A stretch of 64,000 nucleotides of DNA from Syntrophaceae bacterium. GTDB lineage: Bacteria; Desulfobacterota; Syntrophia; Syntrophales; UBA2185. Shown here piece by piece: positions 26,231 to 35,214 of the stretch. The notes below the pieces were generated by a model that was not told the DNA's origin, made no database searches, and saw only the letters and a program-made list of their open reading frames with translations. Location: positions 19,856-83,855 of the forward strand of contig PMBI01000046.1 in assembly GCA_003153775.1 (NCBI GenBank). Reading direction: 5' to 3'. A program made the position numbers and the translations under genes. Numbering within the stretch: position 1 is the stretch's first letter; every line of letters starts with the position of its first letter.

Positions 26231-28198
26231 GTGCATTTTGGATATACGGGGAAAATATTAACGGTGGATCTCTCCACGCGCCACATCCGCGAGGAGACTA
26301 TACCCGACCGTGTTTACGAACAATATCTCTCCGGCATAGGTCTGGCTGCGTACATTCTCCATGACAGGATTCCCGCAGGCGCCGATCCCCTCGGTCCGGA
26401 AAATATCATGGGCTTTGTCTCCGGCCTTTTGACGGGGACGGGCAGTCTGTTTGCCGGCAGATGGATGGTAGTGGGGAAATCACCTCTCACTGGCGGATGG
26501 GGGGAGGCAAACTGCGGCGGCAGTTTTTCACCGGCGATCAAGCGCTGCGGCTATGACGGCATTTTTTTCACCGGAATAAGCGAGAAGCCTGTCTATCTTT
26601 ATGTGAATAACGGTGGCGCGGAGCTTCGCGATGCGTCACACATATGGGGCAGGGATACCGTAGAATCAGAGGCGATGCTGGTTTCGGAGACGAGTGCCAG
26701 TTCACGAGTTGCCGTCATAGGTCCCTCAGGAGAGAGGCTTTCTCTCATCGCAGGCATTTGCAATGACAGAGGGAGAATGGCGGCACGGTCTGGTCTCGGC
26801 GCCGTTATGGGCGCGAAGAGGCTAAAGGCGGTTGTCCTCGACGGCAAAAAAAGAATCGATGTTCATAACAGGGCTGAGATAAAGAGATTGAGTCAGATGT
26901 GTAACCGGTGGGTGCAGTTTCAACCACCTATTTTTGCAGGTCCGGTGGCTGCATATGTGGGCGCTCTCATGAGAATCTTGCCTGTGCAGATGGCCATGGA
27001 CGGGATGGTCTATAAGATGCTGCTGAAAAAATGGGGCACAGGCGGCATGAACCAGATGTCTGTTGAGATGGGGGACGCTCCGGTAAAGAACTGGCGGGGC
27101 AGCAGCGTGGACTGGGGAATCAAGAAAACTCTGTCTGTAAACCCGGAGGCAATTAGAAAGTATGAAAAGGTGAAGTATCACTGCTATGCCTGTCCTCTGG
27201 GCTGCGGCGGCATATGTTCAACGAAGGGGAAAGACGGTGAGACACATAAGCCGGAGTATGAGACAGTCCTTTCCTTGGGCGGACTATGCATGAATGCGGA
27301 CGTGGACAGCATCTTCCACCTCAATGAGATATTGAACAGGGCCGGCATGGATGCAATCTCTGCGGGCGGCACGGTGGCCTTCGCCATTGAGTGTTATGAG
27401 GCAGGCATCCTCACAAAGGAAGATACGGATGGGCTCGAATTAACATGGGGGAATTCGGAGGCAATCGTTGCCCTCATTGAAAAAATGATCAGGCGGGAGG
27501 GCATCGGCGATGTACTGGCGGATGGTTCGAAAGTAGCCACGCGGAAAATCGGCAAGAAAGCAGGAGCAGCAGCGATGCATGCCGGCGGCCAGGAACTTCC
27601 CATGCACGACGGCAGAAATGATCCCGGTTATAATGTTCATTACTCCGTGGAAGCCGCACCCGGCAGGCATACTGTGGGCGCCCAGATGTATTATGAGATG
27701 TTCCAGCTCTGGAAGGTGGCAAAAAGGCTGCCGCGCGTGAAGCCTCTCTATTTCAAGGCCAGAAAATACATAGCTGATGAAGAGAAAGCGGTGACGGCCG
27801 CTGCCTGCAGCAAGTTTATGAATATCGCCAACTGTGCCGGGCTATGTCTTTTTGGCGTCTTCTTAGGTGCAAAGAGGACGCCGACATTTTCTTGGTTGAA
27901 TGCGGCAACAGGATGGAACAAAACGCCCGAGGAATATCTGGATATCGGGGCGCGGATCCAGACACTGAAGCAGGCCTTCAATATCAAGCACGGCATAGAT
28001 CCCAGGACGTTTCGACCGGGCGACAGGGTCATCGGGAAACCGGCGCAGACCGAAGGAGCGAACCGGGGGAGAACTGTGGACATAGAAAAATTGATAAGAG
28101 ATTACTATCGGCAGTTCGGGTGGAACCCCGAGACGGGGAGACCAACGGAAGAGGATATTGACCATTTACGAATCCGTGGCAATGAATATGGCATATAG
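26231..28198 (+). CDS. Aldehyde:ferredoxin oxidoreductase (tungstopterin)
   Basis: A 655-aa AOR-family enzyme that oxidises aldehydes to acids with ferredoxin as electron acceptor, or reduces carboxylates in reverse. The N-terminal beta domain (GYTGKILTVDLS, GPLTG-like region SPLTGGWGEANCGG) and the cluster-binding Cys318, Cys321 and Cys325 (CYACPLGC) are seen, with a further Cys in the NCAGLCLFG segment. The start is GTG at 26231 with AAGGAGA seven bases before it. Members of this family also include BamB of the benzoyl-CoA reductase II complex, but the context (alcohol dehydrogenases, no BamD-I) favours an aldehyde enzyme. Confidence 0.92.
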   Translation: MHFGYTGKILTVDLSTRHIREETIPDRVYEQYLSGIGLAAYILHDRIPAGADPLGPENIMGFVSGLLTGTGSLFAGRWMVVGKSPLTGGWGEANCGGSFSPAIKRCGYDGIFFTGISEKPVYLYVNNGGAELRDASHIWGRDTVESEAMLVSETSASSRVAVIGPSGERLSLIAGICNDRGRMAARSGLGAVMGAKRLKAVVLDGKKRIDVHNRAEIKRLSQMCNRWVQFQPPIFAGPVAAYVGALMRILPVQMAMDGMVYKMLLKKWGTGGMNQMSVEMGDAPVKNWRGSSVDWGIKKTLSVNPEAIRKYEKVKYHCYACPLGCGGICSTKGKDGETHKPEYETVLSLGGLCMNADVDSIFHLNEILNRAGMDAISAGGTVAFAIECYEAGILTKEDTDGLELTWGNSEAIVALIEKMIRREGIGDVLADGSKVATRKIGKKAGAAAMHAGGQELPMHDGRNDPGYNVHYSVEAAPGRHTVGAQMYYEMFQLWKVAKRLPRVKPLYFKARKYIADEEKAVTAAACSKFMNIANCAGLCLFGVFLGAKRTPTFSWLNAATGWNKTPEEYLDIGARIQTLKQAFNIKHGIDPRTFRPGDRVIGKPAQTEGANRGRTVDIEKLIRDYYRQFGWNPETGRPTEEDIDHLRIRGNEYGI

Positions 28199-28616
28199 AA
28201 TTACGGATAAATGCAATGGCTGCGGCGCTTGCATGAGGTTATGCCCGGTTGATGCAATAACGGGAAGTAAGAATGCGCTTCACGGCATCGCGAAAGATCG
28301 ATGTATTGAATGCGGCGCCTGCGGGCGCATCTGTCCGAGAGAAGCAGTGAATGATCCTTTCGGCATTTCCCGTATAATGGTAAAGAAGTCTCTGTGGGAA
28401 AAACCGCATTTCGATCAAATGATCTGCGTATCCTGCAGGATCTGCATCGATGCCTGTCCGGCTTACTGTCTGGGACTGTCTGACGCATCAACTGACGGTG
28501 ATCCTCATGCTCGTCCATATATTGCGCATGAGAAGGCCTGCATCGGATGCGGTTTTTGCGCCCGGGAATGCCCCGTAGAAGCCATTACTATGGCCGTATC
28601 TCCGGGCACACAATAG
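28188..28616 (+). CDS. Ferredoxin with four [4Fe-4S] motifs
   Basis: A 142-aa protein with four CxxCxxCxxxCP motifs (CNGCGACMRLCP, CIECGACGRICP, CVSCRICIDACP, CIGCGFCARECP), so two 2[4Fe-4S] halves. It overlaps the end of the AOR gene by 11 bases, which implies translational coupling and points to it as the electron acceptor or carrier for that enzyme. Start codon choice (28188 or 28182) is not certain; an ATG at 28158 lies deep inside the AOR gene and is unlikely. Confidence 0.88.
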   Translation: MAYRITDKCNGCGACMRLCPVDAITGSKNALHGIAKDRCIECGACGRICPREAVNDPFGISRIMVKKSLWEKPHFDQMICVSCRICIDACPAYCLGLSDASTDGDPHARPYIAHEKACIGCGFCARECPVEAITMAVSPGTQ

Positions 28617-28702
28617 ATTTTCACGGAACGAATGGCTTGATAATGGATACGTGATGGTTTAATGTAGTCACATATAATGACAAAGACGAAAGGAGAACAT
28701 TT

Positions 28703-28954
28703 ATGCAGCAGCCTGTCAAAATATATACGTTAAGTACGTGCAGCCACTGCAGGTCGACGAAGAAATTGCTCGACGAATGCAACGTAAAGTACGAATTCAC
28801 GGACGTGGATTTGCTTTCCGACGAGGAGAAGAAAATAATTATAGAAGATGTCAGAAAATTAAATCCGCAATGCACCTTTCCTACGATTGTCATCGGAAAC
28901 AACGTCATCGTGGGATTTGACGAGACGAAGATCAGAAAGGCGCTGGGGCTGTAA
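28703..28954 (+). CDS. Glutaredoxin
   Basis: An 83-aa thioredoxin-fold protein with an active site CSHC (TLSTCSHCRSTKK) after the first strand, a cis-Pro in FPTIVIG, and the C-terminal GFDETKIRKAL helix. It has the ribosome-binding site AAAGGAG. The stop codon overlaps the start of the next gene (TAATG), so it is cotranslated with a ferredoxin-thioredoxin-reductase-like protein. Confidence 0.88.
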   Translation: MQQPVKIYTLSTCSHCRSTKKLLDECNVKYEFTDVDLLSDEEKKIIIEDVRKLNPQCTFPTIVIGNNVIVGFDETKIRKALGL

Positions 28955-29289
28955 TGGAAGTCAATGAGCTTTACGAGATGTTGAGGAAGATGCAGGAGCC
29001 CAAAGGCTATTTTTTTAGCAGGGATAAAGATTGGGTGCTTGAGATCCTGAGAGGACTCCTCACAAATAAGGAGCGTTACAGCTACATGTCGTGTCCCTGC
29101 CGCCTGGCGTCACGGGACCGGGAAAAGGATAAAGACATCATCTGCCCCTGTGTCTATCGTGCTCCAGATGTGAAAGAATACGGAAGCTGCTATTGCAATC
29201 TCTATGTCTCGAAGGAATGGAACGATGATAAGATTCCGCACGTGTATGTGCCGGAACGGCGGTCCTCGGAGAAAAACCCTATTATATAG
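28954..29289 (+). CDS. Ferredoxin-thioredoxin reductase catalytic-subunit-like protein
   Basis: A 111-aa FTR-beta-like protein. The cysteine signature CPC-(16)-CPC-(8)-CxC that holds the [4Fe-4S] cluster and active disulfide in plant/cyanobacterial FTR is present as CPCR, CPCVYR and CYCNLY, with Tyr replacing the usual His in CHC. There is no FTR alpha gene beside it. It is coupled to the glutaredoxin gene by overlap, suggesting that it reduces that glutaredoxin with electrons from ferredoxin. Confidence 0.85.
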   Translation: MEVNELYEMLRKMQEPKGYFFSRDKDWVLEILRGLLTNKERYSYMSCPCRLASRDREKDKDIICPCVYRAPDVKEYGSCYCNLYVSKEWNDDKIPHVYVPERRSSEKNPII

Positions 29290-29666
29290 GGGGAGCCTCC
29301 ACGATCTTCAAAGAAGATGATAGTTGAGCAAATGCTTGCTCCCCGATTCACAGAAGCAACAAAAAAAGTTGCAGTTTAATGTTTATTTTGGTATGAACTT
29401 GTTCAAGTACTTGCCGGGTTAGCGGTTCTATGGGAGCCGCGAGGAAAGAACTATGAGCGGATCGTCTTTGTATACCCCGTTTTTTTTGAGGACGGGGTTT
29501 TTTATTTGTTCGAGATAAACAAGCGATCGCATGAAGTGAGGTGATGCCGTAATATAGTATCGATTTCTGTTCTATCATTTCTTATTTTACTGTAGATATC
29601 TTACGTAAATGAGTGCTTCTATCGGTGATACTTTAAGAGTGCGTTTTTATGAAAGGAGAATGAAAA
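29290..29666. other. Intergenic stretch before the transporter gene
   Basis: No supported gene. It carries a rho-independent terminator at 29475-29504 about 165 bases before the transporter start, so 29290-29474 is either a long 3' leader of the redox pair or an independent RNA. I recognised no known riboswitch. Confidence 0.45.
29475..29504 (+). terminator. Rho-independent terminator
   Basis: Stem of CCCCGT (29475-29480) with ACGGGG (29492-29497) and a T-rich loop, followed by a run of six Ts. It terminates the glutaredoxin/FTR transcript or attenuates reading into the transporter gene. Confidence 0.75.
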
Positions 29667-31085
29667 ATGGCAGAAAAGAAAAATGCGGACGCCGGCAAGC
29701 CGCAAGAAGGGCTTCTTGAGCGCTTCGGCCTATGGCTGGCGGCGTGGAGCGAGAAATGGTTTCCCGACGCGTGGGTATTTGCCCTTGTGGGTATTGTTAT
29801 CGTTTATGTCTTTGGTCTTCTCATCGGTGAAAACCCGGTCAAACTCGCGACCGAAGGCGGCAAGGCATTCTGGATCCTGATACCCTTTACCATGCAGATG
29901 GCGTTTATTATCATCGGCGGATATGTGCTTGCCTCTACTCCCGCCGTTTACTGGGTGATCCAGAAGGTGGCCGGAATACCCAAGACGGGAAGGGGTGCCA
30001 TCGCCTTTGTTGCCTTCTTGTCTCTGGTGACCTCCCTGATCTCCTGGGGGTTAAGCCTCATCTTCAGCGGCCTTTTGGTCCGCGAATTGACGAGAAGGGT
30101 TAAGGGAATGGACTACCGGGCCGCGGGAGCGGCGGCGTACCTCGGGTTGGGCGCCATCTGGGCCCTAGGTCTTTCCTCCTCGGCGCCCCTCATGATGGCC
30201 ACAAAGGGGTCCATTCCGCCTAAACTCTTTGAGATCAGCGGATTGATCCCCCTGACCCAGACGCTTTTCATCTGGGGGAATTTCTGGATGATAATCGCCC
30301 TCATTGCGGTTTCGGTACCCATTGCCTACTTCTCGGCTCCGAAGCCCGAGCGCGCCAAAACAGTGGATTACTTCAACCTGAAATTTGACCAGATCGATAC
30401 GAGCATCGAGCCGCGGCAGAAACCGGGAGAGTGGCTTGAATACAGCCCTCTGCTGATTATCCTCGTAGCAGGTCTTCTTTCTTGGTACCTGATAGACCTC
30501 TTCAGCAAGGATCCAAGGGGGCCCATCGCGGCTCTGGACCTCAATAACTACAACCTGATTTTCATCACCGTCGGTATGCTCCTGCATTGGCGCCCGAAAC
30601 GGTTCCTCAAGGCTGTGGCCCAGTCGGTTCCCGCAACGGGCGGCGTTCTGATCCAGTTTCCCTTCTATGCCGTGATCTTCGGGATGATCGTCGGTACGGG
30701 GATCAACAAGTGGTTGGCCGACCTCTTTTACAGCGTCACGACCCAGGGAACCTACCCGCTTCTGGTGGCCGCTTATTCGGCCATCCTGGGTGTTTTTATT
30801 CCCTCAGGCGGAGGCAAGTGGGTCATCGAGGCGCCTTATGTCCTGCAGGCGGCAATTCAGCATAACGTGAACCTTGGATGGGTGGTGGTGATCTACAATG
30901 CAGCCGAGGCCCTGCCGAATCTGCTAAATCCATTCTGGATGCTGCCGCTTCTGGGACTGCTCCATATGAAGGCCCGGGACCTTGTCGGCTATTCAGTGCT
31001 CCAGATGTTTGTTCACATACCGCTGGTCTTCTTCCTCTGCTGGCTCTTTGCGCAGTGGATTCCCTTTGTCCCGCCCCTGAAGTGA
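29667..31085 (+). CDS. atoE: AtoE-type short-chain fatty acid transporter
   Basis: A 472-aa membrane protein of the AtoE/short-chain fatty acid permease family, with a hydrophilic N terminus and about 12 hydrophobic segments. Typical parts include WFPDAWVFALVGIVIVYVFG, GLSSSAPLMMA and GVFIPSGGGKWVIEAPY. It would take up butyrate, isovalerate or similar acids, which fits the divergently arranged acyl-CoA genes that follow. It ends before a strong terminator shared with the convergent acyl-CoA dehydrogenase gene. Confidence 0.9.
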   Translation: MAEKKNADAGKPQEGLLERFGLWLAAWSEKWFPDAWVFALVGIVIVYVFGLLIGENPVKLATEGGKAFWILIPFTMQMAFIIIGGYVLASTPAVYWVIQKVAGIPKTGRGAIAFVAFLSLVTSLISWGLSLIFSGLLVRELTRRVKGMDYRAAGAAAYLGLGAIWALGLSSSAPLMMATKGSIPPKLFEISGLIPLTQTLFIWGNFWMIIALIAVSVPIAYFSAPKPERAKTVDYFNLKFDQIDTSIEPRQKPGEWLEYSPLLIILVAGLLSWYLIDLFSKDPRGPIAALDLNNYNLIFITVGMLLHWRPKRFLKAVAQSVPATGGVLIQFPFYAVIFGMIVGTGINKWLADLFYSVTTQGTYPLLVAAYSAILGVFIPSGGGKWVIEAPYVLQAAIQHNVNLGWVVVIYNAAEALPNLLNPFWMLPLLGLLHMKARDLVGYSVLQMFVHIPLVFFLCWLFAQWIPFVPPLK

Positions 31086-31110
31086 CGGAGCGTTATTAGA
31101 GTTGCAATAA

Positions 31111-31145
31111 AAAGGGCGCTGCCATAAAAGCAGCGCCCTTTTTGT
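31111..31145. terminator. Bidirectional rho-independent terminator
   Basis: A 12-bp perfect stem (31111-31122 with 31130-31141), a 7-base loop and A/T tracts on both sides, between the converging transporter and acyl-CoA dehydrogenase genes. It can serve both strands. Confidence 0.9.
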
Positions 31146-31177
31146 TATGAACCGATATGTTAAATAAGAATTCGGTT

Positions 31178-32368
31178 TTATTTACCGCTCTTGAAGTCGT
31201 CCCTCATGAGTTCTCTTGCAATGATCATCCTTCTGATCTCGGATGTACCGGCACCGATCTCCCAGAGTTTCTGATCCAGGAAATGTCTGGTGACGGGATA
31301 TTCCGTGCAGTAGCCGTAGCCGCCGAATACCTGGATGGCGTCGAGGCCGATCTTCGTTCCCATTTCACCGCAGAAAAGAAGCGCCGCTGCAGCCATGCGG
31401 TCGAGGTCCGTGCCCTTTCCGCCGACCTTGTTTGTCAGGGTATCGCAATATGCGGCCGCGCTGTATGCCATCCACTTGGAGGCCAGGTAACCGGTGTACA
31501 TATTGGCTATCTTTTCCTGGATGGCCTGATAGCTGATGATGGGCTTTCCAAACTGTACCCTTTCCTTCGCATACTTCAAGCTAAGCTCAAGACAGCTTCT
31601 CTGGCTGCCGAGGGTGCAGCCGGAGAGGGTGATTCTTTCCGTGCAGAGGCCGCTCGTGAGAACGGAGACGCCTTTGTTCAAACCGCCGATGAGATTCTCT
31701 GCCGGCAGTTCGACATCTTCAAAAGTGATCAAAGCCGTGGGGGATGTCCTCATGCCCCATTTCTTGATTTTCTCCCTTGTAACGCCCTTGACCTTATCGA
31801 ACTCGAAGAAGAAAGCGGAAATACCCTTCGGGCCCGCGGCCGGGTCGGTCTTCGCGTAAAATGTCATGAAGTCCGCGATAGGACCGTTGGTGATGAATAT
31901 CTTGCTGCCGTTGATAATGTACTTGTCTCCCTTTTTCTCCGCTTTCGTCGCCATGCTCATGGCGTCGGAACCTGCATTCGGTTCGGTGATTCCAAGGCAT
32001 CCGACCCACTCGCCGGTGCAGGACTTGGGAAGGACATACATCCTCTGTTTTTCCGATGCGTTGCGCCGGAAGTTGTCGAAGCAAAGGGTCTGGCTTGCGC
32101 CGACAGTCATGGACAGGGCGTTGCTTACACGCGCGATCGTCTCATAAACGAGGAGCGTCTCCACATATCCCAGAGCGGTACCGCCGTACTTTTCCTCAAA
32201 GACGATTCCGTTGATACCCAGGTTTCCCAGTTCCTTGAACAAGGTCGGTGGCATCTCGTCGACTTCATAAAGATGCTCCATCTGCGGCTCCAGCCAGCTG
32301 ACTGCCCACTTGTAAACGCTGTCCTCCAACATCTTTTGTTCATCTGTAAAATTAAAATCTAACGCCAT
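31178..32368 (-). CDS. Isovaleryl-CoA-dehydrogenase-like acyl-CoA dehydrogenase
   Basis: A 396-aa FAD enzyme of the acyl-CoA dehydrogenase family. The C-terminal substrate region reads EIGAGTSEIRR, lacking the base Glu used by most short/medium-chain enzymes at the position preceding GTSE, whereas the alternative base used by isovaleryl-CoA dehydrogenase is present in GLCTERITLSG (Glu244). That pattern favours a branched-chain substrate such as isovaleryl-CoA. FAD-binding segments GITEPNAGSDAM and FGGYGYCTEYPVTRH are normal. Start at 32368 (ATG, AGGAGGT eight bases away). Confidence 0.9.
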   Translation of the reverse strand: MALDFNFTDEQKMLEDSVYKWAVSWLEPQMEHLYEVDEMPPTLFKELGNLGINGIVFEEKYGGTALGYVETLLVYETIARVSNALSMTVGASQTLCFDNFRRNASEKQRMYVLPKSCTGEWVGCLGITEPNAGSDAMSMATKAEKKGDKYIINGSKIFITNGPIADFMTFYAKTDPAAGPKGISAFFFEFDKVKGVTREKIKKWGMRTSPTALITFEDVELPAENLIGGLNKGVSVLTSGLCTERITLSGCTLGSQRSCLELSLKYAKERVQFGKPIISYQAIQEKIANMYTGYLASKWMAYSAAAYCDTLTNKVGGKGTDLDRMAAAALLFCGEMGTKIGLDAIQVFGGYGYCTEYPVTRHFLDQKLWEIGAGTSEIRRMIIARELMRDDFKSGK

Positions 32369-32461
32369 ACACAAATACCTCCTGATAAATTAGAATTTAT
32401 TTAATCAGCTGTCGAAGCCGCGCACGGAAGTTTGAACTGACTGGCTTTGGCAACTTAACTC

Positions 32462-32488
32462 GAAAAGCCCGGATAGCCCGGGCTTTTC
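32462..32488 (-). terminator. Rho-independent terminator
   Basis: A 10-bp stem (32463-32472 with 32478-32487) with loop ATAGC-type spacing immediately downstream of the CoA-transferase gene, with TTTT at the end of the descending arm on the minus strand. Confidence 0.6.
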
Positions 32489-32510
32489 AAGTCGTCTAAC
32501 GCGAAACAAC

Positions 32511-34025
32511 TTATTTTGCTGACTGATAACCCTGCTCCCAATCGAATCCTGATGTCTCACCGTGTAAGGCCATCTTGTAGTTCCGTCTATCTGAGTAAGA
32601 CGGATACCGTCTGGTCTTGCCCTCAACCGGCATCATGGATACGGGGAATTTCGGGGCAAGGAGGCCGTTCTCTTTCGCCGCTTTTTCCAGCATCTCACGG
32701 TCATCCGGGTGGGCGATGGAGATCAGCGCTGCGGCCCTTTCATAACCGGACAGACCGCGCAGGTTCACGATGCCGTACTCAGTACAAACGTAATTTGTTA
32801 ACTGAGCCGGGACATCCACTGATGATCCTTCAGGCAGGAAGGGAACAATCCTCGAGGTGCCGTGCTTGCTTCGTGCCGTCATGGAGGCGACGCCGCGTCC
32901 GCCTTTAGACTGTGCGCAGAAGGAGACAAAATGGAAGTAGCCGCCGGAGCTCGAGATCGGCCGTTTTTCATAGAAACCGGAGCACTGCTGTCCGAGAAGG
33001 TCGACAGCCACGCAGTTGTCGATTGCGATCATGTTGTCGAGCCTCGTGAGGTTGTGCAGGTTATTGGTGTAACTGATATCGTAGGCAGCGAGATTCTGGT
33101 TCCGGTGGATAGTGTCATAGTACCACTTCACATCAACTGGGAATGCGAATGTCCACACGCTCTTGCCGCGGTCGGCGGGGAGGGTTTTGTATTTGTTTGT
33201 CACCTGGCCGGATTCGATCAGCTTGATAAGACCGGCATTGAGCATCTCCGTGTGGATGCCGAGGTCCTTGAGTCCCGCATCGGTCATAGCGCTTACACAT
33301 GCGGAGGGAAGAGAACCGATACCGAGCTGGATTATGTCTCTATCCTTCATGATGGTCATGACATGTTTGGCAATCGCCTCTTCCTCTGGTTTTGCTTTGA
33401 TGGCCTTTTCATTGATCTGTGGCCACTTGTATTTCTCGCAGTCCACTTCGACCCAGAAGTCGATGTCATCAATATTAATGGTGTTAAAGCGGCCGCCTTC
33501 GGCCCAGGGATAGTCTGAACGAACTTCGATTACGGTTTTCTTTGCGCACTGGCTGAAGATATTGGCGTTGTTGGTGCCGTAAGAGAAGTTGGCAAATCCG
33601 TGCTCATCCCAGGGCGTTGCCGCATTCCACCACCAATCAAACCCGCGCTTTTCTTTTATTGCATTGGTGAAACGATAATGAGCGAACCACATGCCCATTG
33701 CCCATCCCCAGTGTGCCCAGTCGGTTACATTGTTGGTATCTCTTGCCTTGCGGTTCCATGGAAAGAAGAAATACTCATGGAAGCAGTGGAATTCCTGCAT
33801 GGGGTCGACCGCCTGAAATTCAGGGTGAGGGAAGAAATTAGCATAATTCCAAATCTCAATGTCCTTCAATTTTGGACCGACCCTCTTCGCCAACTCCTTC
33901 ATACATTCCGTTGAATCACCTCCGACTGAACCTGGCTGGATCCAGCTTCCTGACTTGACCATATCCAGAATCTGCTGGGGTGTTCTCTTCTTGTCACGAA
34001 TCTTTTGTTGAACCGGTGTTGTCAT
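32511..34025 (-). CDS. Acetyl-CoA hydrolase/CoA-transferase family protein
   Basis: A 504-aa CoA-transferase of the acetyl-CoA hydrolase / 4-hydroxybutyrate CoA-transferase family. It shows IQLGIGSLPSACVSAM and the catalytic-Glu segment LGIHTEMLNAG, then SSGGYFHFV and GIVNLRGLSGYERA. Such enzymes activate a fatty acid by exchanging CoA with acetyl-CoA or succinyl-CoA. With the adjacent acyl-CoA dehydrogenase it would make and oxidise the acyl-CoA. The ATG at 34025 is preferred to 34061: AAGGAGGGAG lies just upstream of it. Confidence 0.85.
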   Translation of the reverse strand: MTTPVQQKIRDKKRTPQQILDMVKSGSWIQPGSVGGDSTECMKELAKRVGPKLKDIEIWNYANFFPHPEFQAVDPMQEFHCFHEYFFFPWNRKARDTNNVTDWAHWGWAMGMWFAHYRFTNAIKEKRGFDWWWNAATPWDEHGFANFSYGTNNANIFSQCAKKTVIEVRSDYPWAEGGRFNTINIDDIDFWVEVDCEKYKWPQINEKAIKAKPEEEAIAKHVMTIMKDRDIIQLGIGSLPSACVSAMTDAGLKDLGIHTEMLNAGLIKLIESGQVTNKYKTLPADRGKSVWTFAFPVDVKWYYDTIHRNQNLAAYDISYTNNLHNLTRLDNMIAIDNCVAVDLLGQQCSGFYEKRPISSSGGYFHFVSFCAQSKGGRGVASMTARSKHGTSRIVPFLPEGSSVDVPAQLTNYVCTEYGIVNLRGLSGYERAAALISIAHPDDREMLEKAAKENGLLAPKFPVSMMPVEGKTRRYPSYSDRRNYKMALHGETSGFDWEQGYQSAK

Positions 34026-34515
34026 CTTGACTCCCTCCTTAAGGTAATTAAGTTTTGACATTCAGCCGAATTGAATCAGCCACTCTTAAGCGGTATACAG
34101 CTTTACAATATTACTTGCCCTTATAAATCAATCTAAAAAAATTACCGAGTATAGCCTAATCTTGTAGCGGATAGAAGTTACGCCGCGGGTCTACTCCGTA
34201 ATTGGCACAGCTCATAGAACGTTTGTTCATAGCGGAAACGTTAAGGTGTAAGAGATTTGATAATAAGCAGATACAAGATTTTCTATTTGTCACCAATATG
34301 AACCCTTTGAGATGTTCTCAGTTTCCGTCCATTGCCGACACCAAGGCGTATCTCATATAGTTGCTGACTTTGCAAGCTTTAGTCATAAAGAATCTCAAAT
34401 AGCACGACACTACAAGACTGCGTCCGATAAGCTGCCGATGGACGCACGCCACAAATCCTCCTTAGGGGGAGGGAAGTATCACAGACAGTCTTGTATGGAA
34501 AAAAAATCAGAAATA

Positions 34516-34886
34516 CAATATTAAAAGGTTTATAAATAATATTTAGAAAAAACTAATAATTAAGAATTAGATGGGATCGCCACTTCAAAAATAACGCCTC
34601 CGCTATTGACAGATGAAAAGGAATTTCATCTGTCAAAACTCCTATTCCTCGAAGAAAGCAAATTTCTTTTTAATAATGAAGATACTTTTACATCAGCAGG
34701 GTCAGGTGTGAGCCTAACCCAATTTTCTTGGCCGGCTTTTGAGATGATAGCAGTGAGATTATTCATAAATTGACGAGGTTTTTTTCTTGCGAAAATGGAA
34801 GCAGTACAATTGAGATGCTTCGTCCTTGATCTTTCTCATTTGAAATTAATTCTATCTTAATATTATTTATAAACCTTTTAATATTG
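34516..34886. repeat. 371-bp AT-rich element with perfect 28-bp inverted ends
   Basis: The 28 bases at 34516-34543 are the exact reverse complement of 34859-34886, enclosing 315 bases. The similarity continues imperfectly inward (AATTAATT-type blocks). No convincing 8-9-base target duplication is visible. The size and ends fit a miniature inverted-repeat element; a pair of operator sites in a divergent promoter is the alternative. See also 45419-45446. Confidence 0.7.
34608..34634. other. Perfect hairpin inside the AT-rich element
   Basis: GACAGATGAAA (34608-34618) pairs fully with TTTCATCTGTC (34624-34634) around a five-base loop. No U-tract follows, so it is not an obvious terminator. Confidence 0.5.
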
Positions 34887-35214
34887 CTTTCCCTCTCCGT
34901 TTGGTACAATAGACGCAGTTATAAATTCTCAATAATTATTCCTGAGCTACAAGAAAAGAAGAAAATTATATAGAGCGTTTCATTTAAAATATACCACTTT
35001 TTCAGCACTTTTATCTCGTTGATCAGTAGAAGAAAAGAAACCAGCGCGGCTTTAAGCAAAACTTATTGCTTGATTAATTGAATAGCATTGACAGGGCGAT
35101 AGTCTAAATAGCCGATTTCGGCGGTTGCGGTTTATGCATCTTTAACAGGGCGATCGTCCCCATATTATCCGTGTGGGGCGGGGGCTGAGAATAATGAAAA
35201 GGAGGTAGGGTCCA

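Larger units (their letters stand above)
34026..35214. other. 1.2 kb gene-free divergent region
   Basis: No supported gene in either strand. It separates the minus-strand CoA-transferase and the plus-strand GctA-like gene and contains an AT-rich 371-bp segment bounded by perfect 28-bp inverted repeats (34516-34543 and 34859-34886) and an internal 11-bp hairpin (34608-34634). Short fragments can be translated (for example a weak frame around 34640-34840, minus strand) but show no recognisable domain. Confidence 0.6.

Noticed and set aside
28158..28187. Earlier start (ATG 28158) of the polyferredoxin
   Set aside because: It lies deep within the AOR reading frame and adds residues with no ferredoxin match.
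31157..32362. 401-aa plus-strand frame
   Set aside because: Antisense of the acyl-CoA dehydrogenase gene, which has clear family motifs and a good ribosome-binding site.
34201..34225. Sigma-54-like TGGCAC site upstream of the CoA-transferase gene
   Set aside because: The matching GC element at the required distance is not present.
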